From: an uncultured Polaribacter sp.
GTDB taxonomy: Bacteria > Bacteroidota > Bacteroidia > Flavobacteriales > Flavobacteriaceae
Assembly (NCBI RefSeq): GCF_947501385.1
Contig: NZ_CANMVP010000011.1
Location: forward strand, 1 to 64,000
Direction: 5' to 3'
DNA: 64,000 bases
Part shown: one piece after another, positions 55,001-62,900 of the stretch
Numbering within the stretch: position 1 is the first letter of the stretch
How the letters are laid out: each line of letters starts with the position of its first letter
Position numbers and translations under genes: made by a program
Notes under the pieces: model-generated
Seen by the model: only the letters and a program-made list of their open reading frames with translations
What the model was told of the DNA's origin: nothing
Databases searched by the model: none

Positions 55001-58000
55001 GGTAAGCTCTTCTATTGGGAGTTCTGGTTTTGCCAATCCAACAACCTATACCTATACATCTGGTGTTAATATTGAAGAAGTAAAAAACTATACTTTAACT
55101 ATAGATGCTAGATATATTAGAATTGTTATCAGTACAAGAGTTACCAGTAATTTAGGAATAGACAATGTATCTTATCAAGCATATACTGCACCCTGTGAAG
55201 GAGATACTGATGGCGATGGCATTAATGATTCTTTAGACTTAGACTCAGATAATGATGGTATATTAGATAATATTGAAGCCATGTCTGATGCCAATTACGT
55301 AGCTCCAACAAACAATGATGAAGACCTAGACGGTTTAGATGATGCGTATGATGCAGATTGTACCGGCGCAAATTGTGCTGGCGTTACAGGGTTTCCAATA
55401 AGCGCACCACAGAATTCAGATGCAGATACCAGGCCCGATTATTTAGACATTGATGCTGATAATGACGGAATCCCAGACAACATAGAGGCTCAAGGAACCT
55501 CAGGATATGTTTTACCAACAGGTATCTTCGGTAGCAATGGTATTGATAGTGCTTATGAAAACAATGATACATACAACGCCGTAGGATTAACCCCTGTAAA
55601 TAGTGACAATCTTGATTTACCAGATTATAGAGATTTAAATTCAGACAATGATACATTGAATGATATTGAAGAAAATGGAATGGCCAATGTAATTACAACA
55701 CCTTCTGATACAGACAATGATGGTCTAGACGACATTTTTGAAGGAGTTGATAATAATGACGGATATGATGTAAATGACGAGATTGAAAACCCTGAAACAG
55801 ATTTACCTGATGAAGATGGAGATGCAGGAGCGGCAGGAGATGTAGACTATAGAGATGGTACCAACATTCCTGATACCGATGGTGACAATATTATAAACAG
55901 CATAGATTTAGATGATGATAATGATGGTATACCAGACATTAATGAAAGTGATGGTAATGACCCCGACGGTGATGAGGACAATGATGGCATCTTAAATTAT
56001 CAAGACAATTCAGATGATGGCGATGGAGGTCCTGGAGGTACTACTGTGTATACAGATACCAATATGGATGGCATTCCAGACGTCTATGATTTTGATTCCG
56101 ATGGTGTCCCAAATCACTTAGATATCGATGCCGACAATGATGGGATTCCAGACAATGTAGAAGCACAAACCACTGCTACTTATAGAGGACTTGCTAATGA
56201 AGACTCAGACAATGATGGTATTGATGATGCGTATGATACGGATTGTGCTTTAGTGGGAGATTGCGATGGTATTATTGGTGTAGATCTCTCTTCACCCAAC
56301 AATCATGATGGTATAGACAATCCAGATTATTTAGACTTAGATTCAGACAACGATTTAACTCCAGACATTGAAGAAAACGGAGATGCAGATAACGTAGCTA
56401 GTGGCACAGATTCTGACGGAGATGGATTAGATGATAACTTTGAAGGAAGTAATGCTACTGCGGGTGAAGCATGGGATCCAAACGATGAAATTAATGATCC
56501 AACAGATGACTTACCAGATACTGATGGAGATTCAGGAAGCGGTGGAGACATGGATTACAGAGATGATACAGATGACAGTGTACCAGTAGCCACAGGAACT
56601 ACGCTATGGTTAAGAGCCGATAAAAATGTTACAGGCGGAGCTACTGTAACCAGTTGGATAGATCAAACTGCAGCCTTAGATTTTACCAGTGCAAATGCAG
56701 GAACTTCCCCAGATGCTACAGTAAATTCTTTAAACTTTAATCCGGTAGTTACCTTTACCCCTGCAAATGAAGATGTTTTAACACTTTCTAGTTTAAATTT
56801 AAATCCGAGATCGATGTATATTGTGTATAATGATATCGCTACCGCTTCTTCTACAACTCCATTTACCAATGATGACACAGATGACGGTAACGGAATTGGA
56901 TTTGGACATACAGATGATACACAAATTTATAACAATCCAGGAACTCCCGCAGATGTAAGAAACGGAACGGAATATAACAATGGTTTGGCTATCGATTTTA
57001 CAACACTGGCAAGACCCGATGCCTTCCAACTACATTCAAGAATATTTGCAGGAAATTTGTCTGATGCCAATCATACCTATTATGTAGGAAAAGATAGAAC
57101 AAATGCAGGAACAGGAATTAACGGAAGTATTGCCGAAATTATGTTATTTGACGCCGCTCATGCTAATGATAGAAGACAACAAATAGAATCTTATTTAGCA
57201 TTAAAATATGGCTTTACGTTAAGTGATGCCTTAAATCCAGGAAGTACCGTTACCGAAGGGGATTATGTGTCACAAGATTTAACATTAATTTGGGATCATA
57301 CAGCTAATAGCACTTACCATAATGATGTGGCAGGTATTGGAAGAGATGATGCCATGGCTTTTCAACAAAGACAGTCTAAATCTGTGAACAGCGATGCTAT
57401 TATTACTATTGGTTTAAAAACTATTGCTGCAGATAACCTAAGCAATCCAAACAATATTAGTGCTAACAAATCTTTTTTAATATGGGGAAACAATGGTTCT
57501 GATACAAACAATACAAGTACCGCAACATTAATATGTGCTCCAGAAATTAAATTAGATCGTGTATGGAAAATTGTAGAAACCGGAACCATAGGAACTGCAA
57601 GAGTGGCGGTTACTAAATCTGTAATTGATACCCAGTTAAGTACGCCATCTACCATCAAAGTGATGAAAATTGCAGACGATGCTGCTTTTACCACCAATGT
57701 AAAACACATTCCGTTAAAAGCAACTGATGTGGTTACCATCGATGGAGTTGATCATTATTTTGTAGATTATAATTTTACAGGAGCAAAGTTTTTTACGTAT
57801 GCTGAAATCAACGGTATTTTCTGGAATGGGAATGCTGGTGAATGGACAGGTGGTACAGGTGCTACAGATGGCCCTAGTACGAATGTTAATGATTTAGATA
57901 AAATTTTGGTTGTAGATGCAGAAACCTCATTAGCAAATGCTTTTTTAAATGAAAATGCAAATGTAGAATGTGTTTGGGTGAAAAAGAACTCTAAACTTGT

Positions 58001-59633
58001 TGTAGCATCTAATTTGTTCTTAGAGTTTGATGAGGAATTGGTTCTAGACGGCCAAATACGCTTGATTGATGATGCACAATTGGTACAAACACATTTAGGC
58101 TTTTCTAATGTAACAGGTACGGGTAAATTGTTTAGAGATCAAAAAGCTACCGTATCTAATGTATATAGATACCATTACTGGTCCAGTCCCGTAGTAGCTA
58201 CTAATGGGAATACTACTTTTACTGTTGCCGATGTCATGAAAGACGGAACTACAAAAACCTCTGCAAACTCAACTCAAAAAAATATTAACTTTATCACTTA
58301 TAATGGAGATCCAAATACTTATAATGGAGCTACCACAGACCCGATTACCATTGCCAATTATTGGATTTATTCTTTCTTTAACGGAGTAACTAGTGCAGAT
58401 TATGTTCAACAATTACATACAGGTAATATCAATATTGGTGAAGGATATATTATGAAAAGTACCGGCAGAAGTCCACAAAATTTTACGTTTATTGGCTCTC
58501 CAAATGACGGAACCATTATGAAAACAGTAGATCCTGGAACGGCGTCATTAGTCGGTAACCCATATCCAAGTGCACTAAATGCCACTACTTTTTTAAATGC
58601 AAATAATGATGCTTTAGATGCTACTCTATATTTTTGGCAACATACAGGAGAAGTCAGTAATAGTACAGTGATAGAAGGTCATACAAAAGCGGGTTATTTT
58701 GGTGGCTATTCACAAAGGAATCTTGCCATGGGTGTCGCAGCAAATCAACCAAGTGATAATACCGCAGGTTTGGGAGACGCTACTTATAAAGTTCCTACAG
58801 AATTTATTCCTGTTGGTATGGGCTTCTTTGTATCGGCACCTGCTGATAAAGGAGGTGACTTCTTATTTGAAAATGCACAGAGAGTTTCTAGTACCGCTGG
58901 TGTGTTCTTTAAAAGTTCTAAAAAATCAAAAAGTCCAGAATCAATTCCTACACTAAAATTAGGACTTAATTATATCAATGAAGCGAGTGTAGAGCTGCAT
59001 CGACAAATTGGAATTTCGTTTATAGAAAACAATACCTTTGAGTTTGAAAGTGGTTATGACAGTGAAATTTTTGATATTGGGGCAACAGATCTCTATTGGA
59101 AATTTCCTAAAATAGATTCTAAATTGGTGATTGCAGGAGTTGGTAAGATCGAAAATGGAATGCAAATACCAGTTAGTCTTGCTGTAGATAGTGAGAATCC
59201 AATTCAATTTATGATTGATGAGCGTGTTGCAATTGATTCGGGTATAGCCATCTTTTTAGTAGATTTAGTTACTGGTCAAATACATAATTTAATAGAACCA
59301 AAAGAATTATCGCTAGCGAAAGGCACCTATGAAGACCGATTTATCCTTGTTTTTGATGCCTCAGTATTGGCGGTAGAAAACATGCTTTTTTCAAAAAATA
59401 TCTCAGTTTTCATGAATAACATTCAAAATGAAATCATTGTAAATAACACATCTAGTGCCGCAGTTAAAAAAGTAGAAATGTATACACTGTTAGGACAAAA
59501 AGTGCAAAGTTGGAAGCCAGAAGAAAATCAACAAAAAAATAGATTTAAAGTGCATCAAACAGCAACTGGTGTATATATTATTAAGGTACAAACAGCGAAA
59601 GGAAGTTTCTCTAAAAAAGTTTTTAAAGAATAA
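52026..59633 (+). CDS. Giant T9SS-secreted calcium-repeat protein (2535 aa)
   Basis: A signal peptide (about 1-30, ending TFSQ) is followed by an N-terminal beta-domain (about 31-230). Four large calcium-repeat blocks start near residues 234, 516, 896 and 1283, each rich in DxDxDGxxD loops. Blocks 2 and 3 each hold an inserted discoidin-like domain bracketed by cysteines (541/680 and 921/1057). A LamG-like domain (about 1522-1740), a DUF8202-like region, the shared C-terminal module, and a type A sorting domain (TLLGQKVQSWKPEE...VYIIKVQTAKGSF) follow. The ORF is open from a TTG at 52017, but the ATG at 52026 is the natural start. It is probably a long, calcium-stiffened surface adhesin. Confidence 0.88.
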   Translation: MTKTALFYKTCSAIVIVLLLLISTNHTFSQTIPGTGTSSSICGNCNPTNWDDADPLVDGTPDISNRNQAGANFGTGGNAGYNATWVNAPLPLPPTGDVRWITLRDVGSSGSSSEENVTTTMTDLVVGKLYKLVINSMTVISNEDGGDANDQFYAGTYIEDFDIQIGNAPRRTISSVTQDVWGKNTIIFIASATSETFTIFPGADSGFADTLATLNLVETVHISVDGVSALELLDTDGDGIDDADDIDDDNDGILDITESGGNQPNGDEDGDGIPNYLDDFDDDTDNVIGDGSMTDYGGFPDVYDFDRDGIPNHLDLDADNDGILDNREAQDALGYTAPSGSVGANGLYDIYENNDTQAATSNLNLNDTDTTGNPDYLDIDSDDDGIPDNVEAQSTTGYIAPTGNIGENGVDSVYESNDSFSPLSLTPVNTDKVDLQDYRDLNSDNDNFLDIEENGDTDDVLSGTDTDGDGLDDNFDSDNVNYDVNDNINNPSIDLPNADSGIDNQVDFRDAVTGLDTDGDGIPDNVDIDDDNDGILDTVECPNLGPISAGNASGVADSNSVSNPGRAINGTATSRSGLNAVSDFLIIDLGYLIPAGTDIFIEARVSNNLHQMGVEESIDGVTYLTEQNYTFAAIAGSNTVQTYTLTNTARFIRITVSVDAGSGALQVGSVGYEAFTLTACRDTDSDGIPDALDIDADNDGIIDNIEAQTTAGYVARSGTVGANGLYDIYEDTPDDGISILPITNTDTDSLPDYLDLDADDDGIPDNVEAQTTLGYAAPNGNVGSNGLDSAYDFIDTFASLGISPYNHDGDASPDFRDTDADNDGTNDIAENNSPNNITIDSDLNNNGLDDNFDAVGNLPYDVNDIIDNPSVNMADADADINSGGDADYRDIFDGIDTDKDGIANADDLDDDGDGIPDSVECFSVAYAAANASAVASSNSVTNPNNAIGDNNAYANLNNSSTDFLIINLGKDVVAGTIIEIRSRVGNLGNEMTVSSSIGSSGFANPTTYTYTSGVNIEEVKNYTLTIDARYIRIVISTRVTSNLGIDNVSYQAYTAPCEGDTDGDGINDSLDLDSDNDGILDNIEAMSDANYVAPTNNDEDLDGLDDAYDADCTGANCAGVTGFPISAPQNSDADTRPDYLDIDADNDGIPDNIEAQGTSGYVLPTGIFGSNGIDSAYENNDTYNAVGLTPVNSDNLDLPDYRDLNSDNDTLNDIEENGMANVITTPSDTDNDGLDDIFEGVDNNDGYDVNDEIENPETDLPDEDGDAGAAGDVDYRDGTNIPDTDGDNIINSIDLDDDNDGIPDINESDGNDPDGDEDNDGILNYQDNSDDGDGGPGGTTVYTDTNMDGIPDVYDFDSDGVPNHLDIDADNDGIPDNVEAQTTATYRGLANEDSDNDGIDDAYDTDCALVGDCDGIIGVDLSSPNNHDGIDNPDYLDLDSDNDLTPDIEENGDADNVASGTDSDGDGLDDNFEGSNATAGEAWDPNDEINDPTDDLPDTDGDSGSGGDMDYRDDTDDSVPVATGTTLWLRADKNVTGGATVTSWIDQTAALDFTSANAGTSPDATVNSLNFNPVVTFTPANEDVLTLSSLNLNPRSMYIVYNDIATASSTTPFTNDDTDDGNGIGFGHTDDTQIYNNPGTPADVRNGTEYNNGLAIDFTTLARPDAFQLHSRIFAGNLSDANHTYYVGKDRTNAGTGINGSIAEIMLFDAAHANDRRQQIESYLALKYGFTLSDALNPGSTVTEGDYVSQDLTLIWDHTANSTYHNDVAGIGRDDAMAFQQRQSKSVNSDAIITIGLKTIAADNLSNPNNISANKSFLIWGNNGSDTNNTSTATLICAPEIKLDRVWKIVETGTIGTARVAVTKSVIDTQLSTPSTIKVMKIADDAAFTTNVKHIPLKATDVVTIDGVDHYFVDYNFTGAKFFTYAEINGIFWNGNAGEWTGGTGATDGPSTNVNDLDKILVVDAETSLANAFLNENANVECVWVKKNSKLVVASNLFLEFDEELVLDGQIRLIDDAQLVQTHLGFSNVTGTGKLFRDQKATVSNVYRYHYWSSPVVATNGNTTFTVADVMKDGTTKTSANSTQKNINFITYNGDPNTYNGATTDPITIANYWIYSFFNGVTSADYVQQLHTGNINIGEGYIMKSTGRSPQNFTFIGSPNDGTIMKTVDPGTASLVGNPYPSALNATTFLNANNDALDATLYFWQHTGEVSNSTVIEGHTKAGYFGGYSQRNLAMGVAANQPSDNTAGLGDATYKVPTEFIPVGMGFFVSAPADKGGDFLFENAQRVSSTAGVFFKSSKKSKSPESIPTLKLGLNYINEASVELHRQIGISFIENNTFEFESGYDSEIFDIGATDLYWKFPKIDSKLVIAGVGKIENGMQIPVSLAVDSENPIQFMIDERVAIDSGIAIFLVDLVTGQIHNLIEPKELSLAKGTYEDRFILVFDASVLAVENMLFSKNISVFMNNIQNEIIVNNTSSAAVKKVEMYTLLGQKVQSWKPEENQQKNRFKVHQTATGVYIIKVQTAKGSFSKKVFKE
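52725..56580 (+). repeat. Four large coding repeats of thrombospondin type 3 calcium motifs
   Basis: Blocks of about 236-282 residues (not counting inserts) start at 52725, 53571, 54711 and 55872. Each runs through the same order: DTDGDG..DDDNDGI.D, then DADNDGI.DN.EAQ, then GS.GLD.AYE, then P.NTD..D.PDYRDL.SDN, then a D.DGLDDNFD..YDVND.I.NP segment and DY RD. The DNA of the blocks is diverged but aligned throughout. Confidence 0.85.
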
Positions 59634-59679
59634 CTATTACAATTGATTTTAGTGAGTTGATGAAAATTTAACATAAAAA

Positions 59680-59721
59680 AAATACACACAAATTTAAAAT
59701 TAGTTAAGTTTGTGTGTATTT
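59680..59721 (+). terminator. Terminator after the 2535-aa protein gene
   Basis: AAATACACACAAA pairs with TTTGTGTGTATTT across a 16-nt loop, 46 nt after the stop codon. Confidence 0.75.
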
Positions 59722-59770
59722 ACATGCTCAAGAAATAAATATATATATTTACATAATACATATATTCCTC

Positions 59771-59872
59771 TTGTAAAACATAGAGCCCTAAGCTCTATAT
59801 TGTAATACATGGAACCCTGAATTCCATATTGTAGTGTACAGAACCCTAGGTGCACATTTACAATGTTTTTTT
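59771..59872 (+). ncRNA. Three-hairpin structured element with 29-nt period
   Basis: Three consecutive 29-nt units (59771-59799, 59800-59828, 59829-59857) share TTGTA at their 5' end and a central ACCCT or GCCCT. Each forms a hairpin, but with different stem sequences: ATAGAGC/GCTCTAT, ATGGAA/TTCCAT, and GTGTAC/GTGCAC. The outer TTGTAAA (59771-59777) and TTTACAA (59857-59863) are exact complements and could close the whole array, followed by a T8 run. It lies 51 nt before the next gene. It could be a leader regulator or a small RNA. Confidence 0.55.
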
Positions 59873-59913
59873 TAAAAAATAATATTAATACCCCTCATTA
59901 AAATTCCCCCATA

Positions 59914-62900
59914 ATGAAGCAAAAAAACATGCTGTTTTTTGTGTGTATGATTGTATTGTATCTGGTAACAATAAACAATACTCTAGCACAAACCTATTGT
60001 ACTCCAATAAATCCATCCAACAATAATAATTTCCTAATTTCCAACTTCAGCCTTTTAGAAATAGATAATTCTAGCGATAAATCTGCAAATATATTTACGT
60101 TCTATAATGCAACCACCGTAAATGTTGCTAAAGGAAGCACTTATACTGCATCTATAACTTTCGAGATGAATAATTACAATGAAGCATCTGTTAAAGTTTG
60201 GTTAGATTTTAATAATGATGGTGATTTTTATGATGCGGGAGAGGAGGTATATACCTATACAGGTTCAGAACCAAAAAGTAAAGATGGTATTACCAAAACA
60301 TTTCAGATCGCAATTCCTAATTCAGCAAATGCAGCAACTACAAGAATACGAACCGCTATTCGAAGAGGAAATACAATAGATCCCTGTGATCTTGCTTATC
60401 AAGTTGGAGAGGTTGAAGACTATGCTGTAAATATCAAACCTACTCCTACTCCACCAACAGCCAATTGTGTGTCAAGCATAAATATAAATTTAGATGTAAC
60501 TGGCAACGCAACTATAAATGCTTCTGATGTAAACAATGGTTCTTTTGATGATTATGATAGCCAAGCAAGTCTCCTATTATCAATTGATAAAAATTCGTTT
60601 AATTGTGATGATGTCAATAATCCAGCCACAGTAAATCTAACCGTTACTGATACAGATGGTTTAAGTAGTACTTGTGCCACAACTGTAAATGTATCTGCCT
60701 ATAATGGTGCATTTACTTCACCTGATTTAGAAGATATAAATGCATTTTGTTCGTATACAGCAGAAGCACCAGTAATGAATTATCAATGTAGCCAACAATT
60801 ATTAGGTACAACTACAGATACTACTTCTTTTACAACAGCAGGAAATTATACCATCAACTGGACCTTTGATAACGGAACATCAACCGCAACCAGTAGTCAA
60901 AATATAACCATAGCAAACCCATCTACCCCAACAAGTTTAAATGCTACCAATATAAACGAAACCTCTGCTACACTAAACTGGACTTCTAGTAGCACGGGAA
61001 CATTTAGAATACAATACCGTAGAAATGGTACAACAACTTGGACAGAAACAACCAGTACTAGCACATCTAAAATTATTACGGGTTTAGACGATGGTTTAGA
61101 GTACCAATATCAAGTAAAGGTAGATGCAAGCTGTGCAACATATTCTGCTATACACACTTTTACTACCATTCAAGTACAATATTGTGATGACAATGTTTTT
61201 ATAAATAAAAGTAATAAGTATTTTATCTCTGATGTAAATATTGGGAACATCAACAATTCAACTCCAAAGAACGATGCTGTGTATCGCTATTTTAATACAC
61301 TATCTGCAAACGTGGTGATTGGTGAAACATTTTCTGGAACAATAACCTACACAAGAAGTAATTATAACACAACTGCCCTAGTTGTCTGGATAGATTTTAA
61401 CAATGATGGTGATTTTGATGATAGCGGTGAACAAATTTTATCTGATCTTAAAAGCGGGTCTGCAAGTACCGTTTTTACCATTGCTTTGACCAATATTTTA
61501 GTGCCAGAAACAGCCACTCTAGGTAAAACCAGATTAAGAATTGGTCTAAAACATACAGGCACACCAACTAGTGCTTGTAATTTCGATTATCAAAGTGGCG
61601 AAATTGAAGATTATGACATTTTCTTAAATGCTCCAGACAATACCCTTTTTGAGGCGGCATTAATTAGTCAAGTTTATCATTTTGGCACTTCAGAAAAATG
61701 GATAGAAGTTACCAATACAAGTGCTACAGACACCGTAGTTGCGAATACATTAGCATTGGCGTTATTTAAAAATTCAAGCGGAGATCAAACAGGTGTTTTT
61801 CCAACGGCTTCTCTTTTTATAAACGCAGCAACAGCTCCAGGTGCTTCAATTCTAATTAGAAATCCATCATCAACAATTACAAATTTTGTAGGTACAGCAA
61901 TTGACAATTCTGCTATTACAGATTTTGATGACGCAAATGATATTTTAATTATTACGAAAAAAACAGACAATACCGCTTGGAAAAATAGATTTGATTTGGT
62001 GGAAAGTATTCCAAATAATACATGTTTACTCAGAAGTGATATAGTTACGACTTACAAAAATACCTACAACTCTAGCGAGTGGATATCTTATGTAAATGAT
62101 GCTTTATCTACCACAACAAATCCTCCTGAAAGACATCCTCATGCACCTTTAATTTCAGAAATAATCAACGGAAATGCGGAAGCAAACACAAAATTGGGTT
62201 TACATAGAATTCATAAGACAGTAAGATCAGGAAATGCTTGGAGTAATGGATATCCAGATCGTTCAAGAAGTATATTAATTCAAGAAGATTTTAGCACCTC
62301 TTCTATCTTAAAAGCAAGAAAACTTGAAGTTGCCAATGCTGCTAAATTACTGGTAAATAACGAGCCACTTGTGGTGTCTGACACTATTAAAATAAACACT
62401 ACAGGAGAAATAAGACTCGCAGGAACCTCTCAATTGATACAAACGCATACTGGAAGTAGAAAAGTTACAGGAACAGGAAAGTTATATGTTGATCAAAACT
62501 CACCAGTGCCAAGTTTGTACCGTTATAATTATATGTCATCGCCAGTTGTTACTCCAGGGTTAAGTACGTATACGATGTTTAATGTAATGAAAGATGGTAC
62601 AACACCCACCTCTTTAAGTTCTGTACCAAAAAACATGAATTTTATTGGTGGTAATGATGGTAATTATTCAAACTCACCAAGTGGGGCAATCGCAATCGCA
62701 GAACGTTGGATTTATACCTATGACTATAATGGATCTAATTATGATTATATACAAAAAACGAGTACTGGAACCATTAATCCAGGGAAAGGATATCTATTTA
62801 AAGGACCAGGAAGACCACAAAATTATACCTATGTAGGTTCACCAAATGATGGTGCTTACAGCTACACAATTGCTGGAAGCAAATCTATTTTATTAGGCAA

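Noticed and set aside
59771..59863. Possible CRISPR array from three 29-nt units
   Set aside because: The units abut with no spacers, vary in sequence and are compensatory in stems; a folded RNA explains them better.
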